From Oceanicaulis sp. BBD 1991-10 (lineage in GTDB: Bacteria; Pseudomonadota; Alphaproteobacteria; Caulobacterales; Maricaulaceae), in NCBI GenBank assembly GCA_001657295.1, contig LYSW01000008.1:1-53667 (forward strand): DNA of 53,667 nucleotides, in the 5' to 3' direction. Positions 10,031-19,516 of this stretch are shown in pieces. The notes beneath the pieces were generated by a model. That model was not told where the DNA came from and ran no database searches. It saw only the letters and a list, made by a program, of their open reading frames with translations. Both the position numbers and the translations under genes were made by a program. Within the stretch, counting starts at the first letter, position 1. The number at the start of each line of letters is the position of its first letter.

Positions 10031-10057
10031 AAACAGCGCCATCTGGAGGCGCTGTTT
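10031..10057 (+). promoter_or_regulatory. Hairpin covering the smc ribosome binding site and start codon
   Basis: AAACAGCGCC (10031-10040) and GGCGCTGTTT (10048-10057) form a perfect 10-bp stem with a 7-base loop. The right arm contains part of the TGGAGG Shine-Dalgarno and the first bases of the TTG start (10056-10058). It could throttle smc translation or end the dsbA transcript; no clear T-run follows. Confidence 0.6.
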
Positions 10058-13000
10058 GAAGTTCACCCAGCTTCGCCTGGCCGGCTTCAAGTCGTTTATC
10101 GACCCGACCGAGCTGAAGATCGATCCGGGGCTGACCGGCGTGATCGGTCCGAACGGCTGCGGCAAGTCGAATCTGCTTGAAGCGCTGCGCTGGGTGATGG
10201 GCGCCACCTCCGCCAAATCCCTTCGGGGCGGCGGCATGGAAGACGTGATCTTCGCCGGCACCGACAATCGGCCTGCGCGCGAGCGGGCCGATGTCACCCT
10301 GACCATTGACAATACCGACCGCCAGGCGCCGGCCCGCTTCAATGACGCGGAGACCCTGGAGGTCGTCCGCCGGATCACGCGCGGCAAGGGCTCGGACTAC
10401 ACCATCAACGGCGAAGATGTTCGGGCCAAGGACGTCCAGCTCTTGTTTGCGGACGCCGGCACCGGCGCGAACTCGCCGGCCCTGGTTCGTCAGGGCCAGA
10501 TCTCGGAGCTGATCAACGCCAAGCCGGAAAACCGCCGGCGGGTTCTGGAGGAAGCCGCGGGCGTATCGGGGCTGCGGGCGCGCCGCCGCGAAGCGCAGCT
10601 CCGCCTGAATGCGGCCGAGGCCAATCTGCAACGCCTCTCCGAAGTCATCGAGGATCTCGACAGCCGGTATAACAGCCTGCAGCGCCAGGCGCGCCAGGCG
10701 TCGCGTTATCGCACCATCTCCCAGGACATCCGCGCGTTCGAATCCCTGCTCTGGCTGCGCCGCTGGCGCGACGCCGGCGAAGCGCTGGACGCGGCGGAGG
10801 CGACCTTGAAGGCGGCGGATGGCGAAGCGGAGACCGCATTGGTCGCGGCGGCCGTGGCGACGCGCGCCGCCGAAGCGGCGTCGGCGGAGGTCCAGCCGCT
10901 CAGAGAGGCGGAGGCCGCCGCCTCCGCCGCGCTGCGCCATGGCGAACGCACGCGCGATCAGCTCGACCGCGACATTCAGGACGCGCGCGATCTGGTCGCC
11001 CGGCTGACCGCGCGGATCGCAGACCTGGCGGAGGCGGAGACGCGCGAAGCCGAACTCCACGGCGAAGCCGACAAGGCGCTGGAGCGTTTACGGTCTCAGA
11101 TGGCGCGCCTGGCCGAAGAGGGCGCGGGCGACGCCGCCGCCCAGGAGCGCGCCGAGGCCGCGCTAGAGAACGCCGATGCGCACCGCCGGCAGACCGAGGC
11201 CGAGCTCGACGCCGCCAATACCGACTGCGCGCAGATTCAAGCCCGCCGCGACGCGGCGGCGCGCGATCTGGCGTCGGCGCAGAAACGCTGCGCAACGCTG
11301 GAAGCCGAAGCGCAGCGCGCGCGCGCGGCGATCGAAGACTTCGACACCGGCCAGAGCGTCGATCTGGAGGCGCTGGAATCCGCCGCCGCGGACGCCCTTG
11401 AAGCCTTCGAGGCGGCCCGGGCCGAACTCGAGGCCGTATCCCAAAGCCTGGAATCCAGCCGGACCGCCATGCAGTCCGCCCGCGACGCGGTCGGCTCGGC
11501 CCGCAGTGAATTGAAGGCGCTCGAAGCCGAGCAGGCGAGCCTGGCACGCTTGCTGGAGACCGGGGCCGTCGAAGATCAGGTCGTCGACGCCGTGCGCGCG
11601 GAGGCAGGCTTTGAAATGGCGCTCGCCGCCGCCCTCGGCGACGAATTGGAGGCGGGACTTGCGCTTGAAGCCCCCCGCCGATGGGGCGGGGACAGCGTCT
11701 CGGCGGCCAAGCTGCCGGCCGGCGCGATTGCGCTCAGCGACAAGGTCGAGGCGCCGGACGCCTTGCACACCCGCCTCGCGGCGATCGGCGTCGTCGAAAC
11801 CCTGGCCGACCTGGACCAGCTCGCCGGCCAGCTCCAGCCCGGGCAGCGCCTGGTCACCCGGGACGGCGCCCTGCATCGCTGGGACGGCTTCGCAGCTGAC
11901 GCTGGCGCACCCTCCTCCGCGGCGGTGCGCCTGGAAACGCGCAACCGTCTGGCGGAGCTGGAGGCCCGGTCCCAAGAGGCTCTACAGGCGGTTGAAGCGG
12001 CGCGATCCGCCGCAGCCGACGCCGAAGCGGAGTACGGCGAAGCGCAACACAACGTCGAAGCCGCTCGAGGCCGCGCGAGAGAGGCGGAGGCTGCAGCCCG
12101 TCAACATGAACGCAGCCTCGCCCAGGCGCGTGCGGAAGCGGCGCGCGCCGAGGCCCGCAAGGCCGGCCTGATCGAGGCGCGCGACCGCGCCGGCGCCCGC
12201 CTGCAGACCGCTCAAGAAGATCTGGCCGCCGCCCATGCGGCTCAGGCGGAGGCGGCGACCGAGGATGATGGCCTCGCAGCGCTCGCGACAGCGCGCGACA
12301 AGGCCGAGCTGGCGCGCAGCGCAGCGGCGGACGCCCGCGCCGCGCTGGAGAGCGTGCGCCGCGACGCCCAGGCGCGCCGGCACCGGCAGGCCGCGCTGGA
12401 GCGCGAAGCCGCCGATTGGCAACGCCGTGAAACCAGCGCGCGCGAGCGGCTAGAGACCATTCGCGGGCAGATCGCGGACACGACGGCCTCGCTTGCCGAC
12501 GCCGAGCCTCGCCCGGATGCGCTGGAGGCCCGGCGCCCGGCCCTCCTGGATGCGCTGACCGAAGCGGAAACCAAGGCGAAAGCCGCGCGCGACGCCGTCT
12601 CGCAAGGTGAGATCGGTCAGCGTGAGGCGGACACCGCCTCACGCGCGGCTGAGAAGACCGCAGCCGAGGCGCGCGAGGCCCGCGCCGCCGCCCATGCCCG
12701 GCTCGCCGCCGCCAGGGAGCGCCTGGAGGAGACCGAAGCCCGCTTGCGCGATGCGACCGGCGAATCGCCTGAAACGCTTCAGAACCGGGCGAGCTCTGAC
12801 GAGTACGCCGCACTGTCCTCCTCCGAGCTGGAGCGGCGCCTCGATGAAGCCCGGCTGTCGCGCGAACGTCTGGGCGCGGTGAATCTGCGCGCCGATGAAG
12901 AATCGCAAGAGCTCGACGCCGAACGCACGCGATTGAAAACGGAATGCGACGATCTGACCGAAGCGGTCGCCCGTCTGCGCAAGGCGGTCGACACGCTGTC

Positions 13001-13496
13001 GCGGGAAGGCCGGGCGCGCCTTCTGGACGCCTTCGAAGTCGTCGACGGTCATTTCAGAACATTGTTCGCCACCCTGTTTGACGGCGGCCGCGCGGAGCTG
13101 GCGCTCACCGAGAGCGAGGATCCGCTCGAAGCCGGCCTTGAGATCTACGCCTGCCCGCCCGGCAAGAAGATGGAGACGATGAGTCTGATGAGCGGCGGCG
13201 AACAGGCGCTGACGGCCACCGCGCTCATCTTCGCGGTTTTCCTGGCCAATCCAGCGCCGGTCTGCGTGCTCGACGAGGTCGACGCCCCGCTCGACGACGC
13301 CAATGTCGACCGCTACTGCACCATGCTGGAGCAGATGCGCACCATGACGGATACGCGCTTCCTGGTGATCACCCATAACGCCGTGACAATGAGCCGGATG
13401 GACCGCCTGTTCGGCGTGACCATGGGCGAGAGGGGCGTGTCGCAGCTGGTGAGCGTTAATCTGAATGCCGCCGAGGCGATGCTGGCCGCCGAGTGA
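10056..13496 (+). CDS. smc: Chromosome segregation ATPase SMC
   Basis: 1146 aa. Forms condensin with ScpA/ScpB and organises the chromosome from the origin. Walker A GPNGCGKSN at about 31-39; first coiled coil to about 500; hinge about 505-640 (GFEMALAAALGDE); second coiled coil; ABC signature LMSGGEQAL near 1045 and Walker B VCVLDEVDAPLDDANV near 1070. TTG start matches the family N-terminus (KFTQLRLAGFKSF directly after the start residue). Poor start plus the overlapping hairpin suggests low, controlled translation. Confidence 0.97.
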   Translation: MKFTQLRLAGFKSFIDPTELKIDPGLTGVIGPNGCGKSNLLEALRWVMGATSAKSLRGGGMEDVIFAGTDNRPARERADVTLTIDNTDRQAPARFNDAETLEVVRRITRGKGSDYTINGEDVRAKDVQLLFADAGTGANSPALVRQGQISELINAKPENRRRVLEEAAGVSGLRARRREAQLRLNAAEANLQRLSEVIEDLDSRYNSLQRQARQASRYRTISQDIRAFESLLWLRRWRDAGEALDAAEATLKAADGEAETALVAAAVATRAAEAASAEVQPLREAEAAASAALRHGERTRDQLDRDIQDARDLVARLTARIADLAEAETREAELHGEADKALERLRSQMARLAEEGAGDAAAQERAEAALENADAHRRQTEAELDAANTDCAQIQARRDAAARDLASAQKRCATLEAEAQRARAAIEDFDTGQSVDLEALESAAADALEAFEAARAELEAVSQSLESSRTAMQSARDAVGSARSELKALEAEQASLARLLETGAVEDQVVDAVRAEAGFEMALAAALGDELEAGLALEAPRRWGGDSVSAAKLPAGAIALSDKVEAPDALHTRLAAIGVVETLADLDQLAGQLQPGQRLVTRDGALHRWDGFAADAGAPSSAAVRLETRNRLAELEARSQEALQAVEAARSAAADAEAEYGEAQHNVEAARGRAREAEAAARQHERSLAQARAEAARAEARKAGLIEARDRAGARLQTAQEDLAAAHAAQAEAATEDDGLAALATARDKAELARSAAADARAALESVRRDAQARRHRQAALEREAADWQRRETSARERLETIRGQIADTTASLADAEPRPDALEARRPALLDALTEAETKAKAARDAVSQGEIGQREADTASRAAEKTAAEAREARAAAHARLAAARERLEETEARLRDATGESPETLQNRASSDEYAALSSSELERRLDEARLSRERLGAVNLRADEESQELDAERTRLKTECDDLTEAVARLRKAVDTLSREGRARLLDAFEVVDGHFRTLFATLFDGGRAELALTESEDPLEAGLEIYACPPGKKMETMSLMSGGEQALTATALIFAVFLANPAPVCVLDEVDAPLDDANVDRYCTMLEQMRTMTDTRFLVITHNAVTMSRMDRLFGVTMGERGVSQLVSVNLNAAEAMLAAE

Positions 13497-13544
13497 TCTA
13501 ATTTTCCCAATTAAAACAAGCATTAAGCCAAGCGCGGAGCTTGC

Positions 13545-13570
13545 TTGACTTGGTATAGGCGCGCTTATAG
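13545..13570 (+). promoter_or_regulatory. Promoter of the atpI operon (Caulobacter-type)
   Basis: TTGACTT (13545-13551), an 11-base spacer, then GCTTATAG (13563-13570) fits the Caulobacter housekeeping pattern TTGACGS-N10-14-GCTANAWC. It leaves a leader of about 40 bases to the ATG at 13619. Confidence 0.55.
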
Positions 13571-13618
13571 GGTGCGCGCGCCTGATAGGGGGTGTCCCTT
13601 AAAGGGCTGCCGACTGAT

Positions 13619-13957
13619 ATGCCCCGCCGAGACGACCAGCACCCAGAGCTTTCCGATCGTGACGATTTCGAGCGCCGGCTGAACGCCAAGCTTGAAGCGC
13701 ATAAGAAAGCAAATGCCGAGAGAAAGCCTTCGGGTTGGAGCCTCGGCTTGAAATATGGGTCGGAGTTTTTCGGCGGCGTGATCACCGGCGGCGGAATCGG
13801 CTTCATCGTCGATTGGCTGTTCGGGATTTCGCCCTGGGGCTTGTTCATCGGCGTGATAGTGGGTTTCGCAGCCGGGACGCTGAACGTGGTCCGCGCCGCA
13901 CAGACGATTAATCGCGACGCAGAGGCGAACGGCTCTGACGGCGCAGACGGAAGCTGA
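13619..13957 (+). CDS. atpI: ATP synthase protein I (AtpI)
   Basis: 112 aa. Charged N-terminal half (DDFERRLNAKLEAHKKAN) and two membrane segments (about 48-70 and 73-95, with FFGGVITGGGIGFIVDWLFG). AtpI assists assembly of the c-ring. ATG at 13619 was preferred to a GTG at 13592, which has its G-run immediately adjacent and therefore badly spaced. First gene of the F0 operon. Confidence 0.85.
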   Translation: MPRRDDQHPELSDRDDFERRLNAKLEAHKKANAERKPSGWSLGLKYGSEFFGGVITGGGIGFIVDWLFGISPWGLFIGVIVGFAAGTLNVVRAAQTINRDAEANGSDGADGS

Positions 13958-13993
13958 GGCGCGGCAATCGCGCAAGACAACAAGGGGCCGGGC

Positions 13994-14767
13994 GTGGCGG
14001 ACACCAACCCGATCGAACAGTTCGAGATCAAATCCATCGCGGATTTCTCGGTTGGCGGACTGAACCTGTCCTTCACCAACTCCAGCTATTTCATGGTCGT
14101 CGCCGCGATTTTGGTGACCGGCCTTCTGGCGCTGGCCATGTCCAAGCGCTCGCTGGTGCCCAGCCGCGCCCAATCGGTCGCCGAGCTGACCTATGAATTC
14201 GTCGCCGGCATGATCCGGTCGACCGCAGGCGATGCGGGCCTGAAATTCTTCCCGCTGGTCTTCACGCTCTTCGCCTTCATCCTGATGGGCAACATGCTGG
14301 GCATGTTCCCCTATTTCCCGGCGCCGGGTCTGAAGAGCTTCACCTTCACCAGCCATCTCATCGTCACCGTCGCGCTGGCGATGCTCGTGATGACGGTGGT
14401 CGTGGGCTATGGCGTGTTCAAGCACGGCTTCGGCTTCCTCAAGCTCTTCGTGCCGTCCGGCGTGCCGCTGCCGCTCTATGTCATCGTGACTCCGATCGAG
14501 GTCATTTCCTTCCTCTCGCGTCCGATCTCACTGTCCGTGCGTCTCTTCGCCAACATGCTGGCCGGCCACATTCTTCTTAAGGTGTTCGCCGGATTCATCG
14601 TCATGCTGGGCGCGGCCGGCGCAGGTTACGCCGTCATCGGCGTTCTGCCCTTCTTCATGGTGATCGCGCTCACCGCGCTGGAATTCCTCGTGGCGTTCCT
14701 GCAGGCCTATGTGTTCGCGATCCTCACCTGCATCTATCTGAGCGACGCGCTCCACCCGGGGCACTGA
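13994..14767 (+). CDS. atpB: F0F1 ATP synthase subunit a
   Basis: 257 aa, about six membrane helices. Contains the proton-channel Arg in [12 protein letters not shown] (helix 5) and the family [23 protein letters not shown] segment. Forms the proton half-channels against the c-ring. GTG start with AAGGGG 7 bases upstream. Confidence 0.96.
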   Translation: MADTNPIEQFEIKSIADFSVGGLNLSFTNSSYFMVVAAILVTGLLALAMSKRSLVPSRAQSVAELTYEFVAGMIRSTAGDAGLKFFPLVFTLFAFILMGNMLGMFPYFPAPGLKSFTFTSHLIVTVALAMLVMTVVVGYGVFKHGFGFLKLFVPSGVPLPLYVIVTPIEVISFLSRPISLSVRLFANMLAGHILLKVFAGFIVMLGAAGAGYAVIGVLPFFMVIALTALEFLVAFLQAYVFAILTCIYLSDALHPGH

Positions 14768-14821
14768 TCGCTTAGAGGACCTTCATCACAAACCCTTCCT
14801 CGACTTATAGGAGCACTTCAA

Positions 14822-15070
14822 ATGGAAGCGGAAGCCGCCACCAGCCTCGCTGAAATGGGCAAATACATCGGCGCTGGCCTCGCCAGCCTCGGCATGCTCG
14901 GCGCCGCCATCGGCGTGGGCAACATCTTTGGGTCCTTCCTGTCGGCCGCCCTGCGCAACCCGTCTGCTGCGCAAGGCCAGTTCGGCAACCTGATCTTCGG
15001 CTTCGCCGTGACCGAAGCGCTGGGCATCTTCTCGCTGCTCATCGCGCTTCTGCTGCTGTTCGTCGTCTAA
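14822..15070 (+). CDS. atpE: F0F1 ATP synthase subunit c
   Basis: 82 aa hairpin of two membrane helices. Helix 1 is Gly/Ala-rich ([18 protein letters not shown]); the polar loop has RNPSAAQGQ; helix 2 carries the proton-binding Glu in [10 protein letters not shown]. Start ATG with AGGAG 8 bases before it. Multiple copies form the rotor ring. Confidence 0.97.
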   Translation: MEAEAATSLAEMGKYIGAGLASLGMLGAAIGVGNIFGSFLSAALRNPSAAQGQFGNLIFGFAVTEALGIFSLLIALLLLFVV

Positions 15071-15167
15071 TCAATCTGACGACGTCGACGAGGGTTTGGG
15101 GGTCGAACGGCATGCCCGTTCGACCCAGCCTCGTTTCTAAGGCCTTGGCCTTGCAAGGAGACCGCCT

Positions 15168-15704
15168 GTGATTGTGCAGGATTATCACGGTGAAGGCGCA
15201 GACTACGCTGCGGAAGCGGCGTTCCCGCCGTTCGACCCGACCTATTTCGCCTCCCAGCTCTTCTGGCTGGCGATCAGCTTCACGCTGCTCTACTTCATCC
15301 TGTCGCGCTTCATCCTGCCGCGTATCGGCGGCGCGATCGAGGAGCGCAAGGACCGCATCGCCGACAATCTGGACGCCGCCGCCCAGATGAAGGCGCAAGC
15401 GGACGAGACGGTCGAAGCCTACGAGAAAGAATTGGCCGACGCGCGCGCCCGCGCCCAAGCCGTCGCCGCCGAGGCCCGCGCCGAGGTGGACAAGGATATC
15501 GCCGAAGCCACGCGCGAAGCCGATGCTGAGCTCGACGCGAAGCTGGCTGAAAGCGAAACCCGCATTCAAGCCGCGCGCGAAACCGCATTGTCTGAAGTGC
15601 GCACCATCGCGTCCGAGGCCGCCGCCGCCGCCGCCGAGCATCTGGGCGGCTTGGAGGTTTCCGCCGCCGACGCGGAAAAAGCCGTCGACGCGGCGCGGAG
15701 CTGA
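15168..15704 (+). CDS. atpF': F0F1 ATP synthase subunit b'
   Basis: 178 aa. One N-terminal membrane helix (QLFWLAISFTLLYFILSRFILP) and a long Ala/Glu-rich coiled coil. The presence of b and b' as separate genes is typical of alphaproteobacteria and photosynthetic bacteria; they form the heterodimeric peripheral stalk. GTG start with AAGGAG upstream. Confidence 0.93.
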   Translation: MIVQDYHGEGADYAAEAAFPPFDPTYFASQLFWLAISFTLLYFILSRFILPRIGGAIEERKDRIADNLDAAAQMKAQADETVEAYEKELADARARAQAVAAEARAEVDKDIAEATREADAELDAKLAESETRIQAARETALSEVRTIASEAAAAAAEHLGGLEVSAADAEKAVDAARS

Positions 15705-15707
15705 GCC

Positions 15708-16202
15708 ATGAGCTATCTTCTCTCCGACACCAGCTTCTGGACCTTCCTGGGTCTGGTCCTGTTCTTCGTGGTGATCTGGCGCGCCGGCGCGTTCAAGGCG
15801 ATCGGCAAGGCGCTGGATGATCGCGCCGAGGCGATCCGCACCGAGCTGGATGAAGCCCGCCGCCTGCGTGAAGAGGCCCAGGAGCTCCTGGCCACCTATA
15901 AGCGCAAGCAGTCCGAAGCCGCTGAAGACGCCAAGAAGACGATCCGCCAGGCCAAGGCCGATGCGGAGCGCATGCGCGAAGAAGCCCAGCGTGAAATCGC
16001 CGAGCGCATCGAGCGCCGCACCGCGCTGGCCGAAACCCGCATCGCCCAGGCCGAAGCCGCGGCCGCCAAAGAGGTCAAGGCGCTGGCCGCCGACCTGGCC
16101 GTGGACGCCGCCAAGGAATTGCTGACCGGCAAGCTGTCCAAAACCCAGCGCAACGCGCTGGTGAAGGCGGACATCGCCTCGGTGAAGGACCGGCTGAACT
16201 AG
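15708..16202 (+). CDS. atpF: F0F1 ATP synthase subunit b
   Basis: 164 aa. N-terminal membrane helix (FWTFLGLVLFFVVIWRAGA) then the coiled-coil stator stalk (LDDRAEAIRTELDEARRLREEAQELL). Starts 3 bases after atpF'. Last gene before a strong terminator; the F1 genes are not in this window, as usual for alphaproteobacteria. Confidence 0.94.
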   Translation: MSYLLSDTSFWTFLGLVLFFVVIWRAGAFKAIGKALDDRAEAIRTELDEARRLREEAQELLATYKRKQSEAAEDAKKTIRQAKADAERMREEAQREIAERIERRTALAETRIAQAEAAAAKEVKALAADLAVDAAKELLTGKLSKTQRNALVKADIASVKDRLN

Positions 16203-16224
16203 GCCGGCTTCACACCTCGACACG

Positions 16225-16254
16225 AAAAAGCCCGGCGGCCTCGCCGGGCTTTTT
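16225..16254 (+). terminator. Rho-independent terminator of the F0 operon
   Basis: A 13-bp stem (16225-16237 with 16242-16254, AAAAAGCCCGGCG arm), a 4-base loop and a T-tract of at least six bases 23 bases after the atpF stop. The A-run on the left arm could also serve the minus-strand gene ending at 16314. Confidence 0.9.
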
Positions 16255-16313
16255 TTGTTTGTGACCGTCATGATCCGGTTGATCGGCGGGCCGGCCGCCC
16301 GTCACGCGCCGGC

Positions 16314-16604
16314 CTAGTCGCGATGGAAGCGGTCGAAGATATGCTTGACCCGCTCCCAGACGCCGGGGTGGCGCTGCAGCCAGCCGGTGATGAAGCGGTG
16401 GGCGCGTTTGGAGGTCGCCGCCAGCAGGATCATCGCGATGATGAAGAGCGGCAGGCCCAGCGGGATCGGCAGGGAAAACAGCGGAATTGCGATCGCGATG
16501 AGAAACAGCGCGAGCACGACAGCGATCGACCGGATGATCACCTGGACCATGCCGTTCATGCCGTTCATGGGGTTGGGCCCCCGCCCGTTCGCCGGCTCGT
16601 TCAT
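16314..16604 (-). CDS. Small two-helix membrane protein of unknown function
   Basis: 96 aa. Gly/Asn/Met-rich N-terminus, two predicted membrane helices (IIRSIAVVLALFLIAIAIPLF and LPLFIIAMILLAATS) and a basic C-terminal tail (RAHRFITGWLQRHPGVWERVKHIFDRFHRD). Not assigned to a named family with confidence. ATG at 16604 is preferred over GTG two codons upstream. Single gene, ending near the F0 terminator. Confidence 0.7.
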   Translation of the reverse strand: MNEPANGRGPNPMNGMNGMVQVIIRSIAVVLALFLIAIAIPLFSLPIPLGLPLFIIAMILLAATSKRAHRFITGWLQRHPGVWERVKHIFDRFHRD

Positions 16605-16835
16605 CGCCACCTGTAGCAGATCCTTGTGATACGCTGCCCCGCGGTCCTACCGAGATAGGGTCAAGACCATGGCCCGACAATGGCGCCGCGCAAAGTGCGC
16701 GCAGCGCTTACCGGCATGGTTAGTGACAGGCTAGCGCCGAATTCGCAAGCTGAGATGCTGAAATGGCACATCGTGTTGCGCGCGGTCCGCGCTAGGCTGG
16801 CTCGATCCGTCACAAGTCGCGGGAAAATCCTCCGC

Positions 16836-17930
16836 ATGCAGCTTCAATCCCTTCAGGCCTTGCGCGCGGTCGCCGCCATGATGGTGTTGGCCAGTCATCT
16901 GGCGCAAAGCGAGATTCGTTTTGTCGACGATGCGATTTCGCCGGTCTGGCTGGTCGCCGGAGTGAGCGGAGTGGACTTGTTCTTCGTGATCTCCGGCGTG
17001 GTGATGGTCTATGTCACCCGCGCCACGCCGGCGGCCGACGCCGGCGCCGTCGGCGCCTTTCTCTATGCGCGCGTGACCCGCATCTACCCGGTCTACTGGG
17101 TGTTCACCGCGGCGATGCTGGCCGCCTACGCATTGGTTCCCGGACCCTCCCGCAGCGGCGCGGATTTCGATCTCGTCTCCACCCTCTTCCTTTTGCCCAG
17201 CGACCAAGCGCCGGTCCTCGTGGTCGCCTGGACGCTGGTCCATGAAATGTATTTCTACCTCGCCTTCGCGCTCTTGCTGATCGCGCCGGCGCGCTGGCTT
17301 CCGGCGCTGCTGCTCGGGTGGATGGCGGGCGTCGGAGCCGCTCAGATCAGCGGCGTCAGCGAGATCAACGCCTGGACCCGCATCGCGTTCCACCCGCTGA
17401 CCGCCGAATTCGTCATGGGGGCGTTTATCGGCCTTCTGGTCGCATCAGGCCGGCGGCGCTTCAGCACCGCGGCGGTCGGCCTGGGCGTGGCCTGGTGGGT
17501 GACGGCGAGCGTCCTGCTGGCGCCCTATCAGGCGTTTGACGACGTGCCCATGGGCTGGGACCGGGTGCTGGCCTGGGGAGTCCCCGCGGCGTTGATCGTC
17601 TATGGCGTCATCGGGCTGGAGCTGGATCACAAGCTGAGGACCCCCGGCGCCCTGGTGCGCATCGGAGACTGGTCCTATGCGCTTTATCTTTGCCATTTGC
17701 CGATCGTGGCGATGATCAGCCGCCTCTGGGCGAGCCGGGCGCCGGATCTCGGCGTGTGGGACAATATGATGTTGCTGATTCTCGGCGCCGCGGTCAGCCT
17801 CGCGGTCGCCGCGGCCGCCTTTCACCTCTTCGAGCGTCCGGCTCTGGGCGCGACGCGGGCGCTGGGCCGCCAGCTCTTCAAAGACGATCGATCGGCCGGA
17901 GCGCGCGCCCCGGCCGACCGGATCTGGTAG
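16836..17930 (+). CDS. Acyltransferase 3 family membrane protein
   Basis: 364 aa with about ten membrane helices. Begins with the family hallmark LQSLQALRAVAAMMVLASHL (catalytic His) and carries the SGVDLFFVISGVVM motif and RIYPVYWVFT. Family members O-acylate exported polysaccharides or lipids (OafA/NodX-like). ATG 16836 chosen because the domain begins here; upstream in-frame ATGs have no support. GCTAGGCT at 16791-16798 could be a -10 element. Converges on gcvPB with only 3 bases between stops. Confidence 0.87.
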   Translation: MQLQSLQALRAVAAMMVLASHLAQSEIRFVDDAISPVWLVAGVSGVDLFFVISGVVMVYVTRATPAADAGAVGAFLYARVTRIYPVYWVFTAAMLAAYALVPGPSRSGADFDLVSTLFLLPSDQAPVLVVAWTLVHEMYFYLAFALLLIAPARWLPALLLGWMAGVGAAQISGVSEINAWTRIAFHPLTAEFVMGAFIGLLVASGRRRFSTAAVGLGVAWWVTASVLLAPYQAFDDVPMGWDRVLAWGVPAALIVYGVIGLELDHKLRTPGALVRIGDWSYALYLCHLPIVAMISRLWASRAPDLGVWDNMMLLILGAAVSLAVAAAAFHLFERPALGATRALGRQLFKDDRSAGARAPADRIW

Positions 17931-17933
17931 GCC

Positions 17934-19514
17934 TTATTCCGCTGCGACCTGTGCGTCGGCCGGCGGCGTCCAGCGCAGAATCGGCGAGCGCGCGGCGCGG
18001 GTTTCGTCCAGGCGCTTGGCCGGCGCATGGATCGGCGCGGCCGTGAAGCGTTCCGTCTCGCCCGCCTTGGCGGCAAGGGCCAGCCCCTCCAGCGTGTCGC
18101 AGAAACGATCCAGGCTCGCCTTGGATTCGGTCTCGGTCGGCTCGATCAGCATCGCCCCGTGCACGACCAGCGGGAAATACATGGTCATCGGATGATAGCC
18201 CTCGTCGATCATCGCCTTGGCGAAGTCGAGCGTTGAGACGCCCGTATCCTTCAGGAAGCGATCATCAAACAGGGCTTCGTGCATGCAGGTCCCCTCGAAC
18301 GCCTGGGTCATCACATGGTTGAGGCGCGCCTGGATATAGTTGGCGTTCAGCACGGCGTCTTCCGCCGCCTGTTTCAGCCCGTCCGAACCGTGGCTCATCA
18401 TGTAGGACAACGCCCGGGTGAACATGCCCATATTGCCATGGAAGGCGGTCATGCGGCCGAAGGGGTCGACGCCGCCTTCGCGGGCGTCGTCTTCGTGCTC
18501 GACCATGGTCCAGCGGTCGCCGTCCTGTTTCACGAAGGGCACCGGCGCATAGGGCGCGAGGGCTTCGGAGAACACCGTCGGGCCCGAGCCCGGACCGCCG
18601 CCGCCATGGGGCGTGGAGAAGGTCTTGTGCAGATTGATGTGCATCGCATCGATGCCCAGATCGCCCGGACGCACGCGACCCACGATGGCGTTGAAATTGG
18701 CCCCGTCGCAGTAGAAATATCCGCCCGCCTCATGGATCAGGTCGGCGATCTCGCGGATATCGCGTTCGAACAGGCCGCAGGTGTTGGGGTTGGTCAGCAT
18801 GATGCCGGCGACATCATCGCCCAGCTTGGCCTTAAAGGCCTCCATATCGACCCGGCCGCCATCATTCGCGGGGATTTCATCCACGGTGAAGCCGCATTGC
18901 ACGGCGGTCGCCGGATTGGTGCCGTGGGCGCTTTCCGGCACGAGCACGCGGCGGCGGTGGGTTTCTCCGCGCGCGTCGAGCGCGGCGCGGATCGCCATCA
19001 TGCCGCACAATTCGCCATGGGCGCCGGCCTTCGGGCTCATGGCCACGGCCGGCGTGCCGGTCAGCGTCATCAGCCAGTGGGCCAGCTCGCCGATCAGTTC
19101 GAAGGCGCCCTGGACCGTCGATTGCGGCTGCAGCGGGTGAATATCGCCGAAGCCGGGCAGGCGCGCCATTTTCTCATTGAGGCGCGGATTGTGCTTCATC
19201 GTGCACGAGCCCAGCGGGTAAAGCCCCAGATCGATGGCGTAATTCTTCCGCGACAGGCGCACATAGTGGCGCACGGCTTCAGGCTCAGACAGGCCCGGCA
19301 GGCCGATTTCGCCCTGACGGTCCAAACCGCCCAGACGCGTTGGCGCGCCGACGGGTTCGTCGAGATCCACGCCGGTATTGTCGAAATGCCCGCGCTCAAA
19401 CAAGAGCGGCTCGGCCTGATCGAGCCCCTTGGAGCCGGAGAAGGTGTCGGCATAGGCGCCCGCGTCTTCGATATGCATCGGCTTGGACGGACGGCCTTGA
19501 GAATTCATCGGCAT
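17934..19514 (-). CDS. gcvPB: Glycine dehydrogenase (decarboxylating) subunit 2
   Basis: 526 aa. C-terminal half of P-protein, split from subunit 1. PLP-binding Lys is in INLHKTFSTPHGGGGPG. Decarboxylates glycine and passes aminomethyl to lipoyl-GcvH. Last gene of the glycine cleavage operon, 2 bases after gcvPA. Confidence 0.96.
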   Translation of the reverse strand: MPMNSQGRPSKPMHIEDAGAYADTFSGSKGLDQAEPLLFERGHFDNTGVDLDEPVGAPTRLGGLDRQGEIGLPGLSEPEAVRHYVRLSRKNYAIDLGLYPLGSCTMKHNPRLNEKMARLPGFGDIHPLQPQSTVQGAFELIGELAHWLMTLTGTPAVAMSPKAGAHGELCGMMAIRAALDARGETHRRRVLVPESAHGTNPATAVQCGFTVDEIPANDGGRVDMEAFKAKLGDDVAGIMLTNPNTCGLFERDIREIADLIHEAGGYFYCDGANFNAIVGRVRPGDLGIDAMHINLHKTFSTPHGGGGPGSGPTVFSEALAPYAPVPFVKQDGDRWTMVEHEDDAREGGVDPFGRMTAFHGNMGMFTRALSYMMSHGSDGLKQAAEDAVLNANYIQARLNHVMTQAFEGTCMHEALFDDRFLKDTGVSTLDFAKAMIDEGYHPMTMYFPLVVHGAMLIEPTETESKASLDRFCDTLEGLALAAKAGETERFTAAPIHAPAKRLDETRAARSPILRWTPPADAQVAAE

Positions 19515-19516
19515 GA

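Noticed and set aside
9165-11060. 631-codon minus-strand frame
   Set aside because: Shadow of the DsbA-like and smc genes; no recognisable motif.
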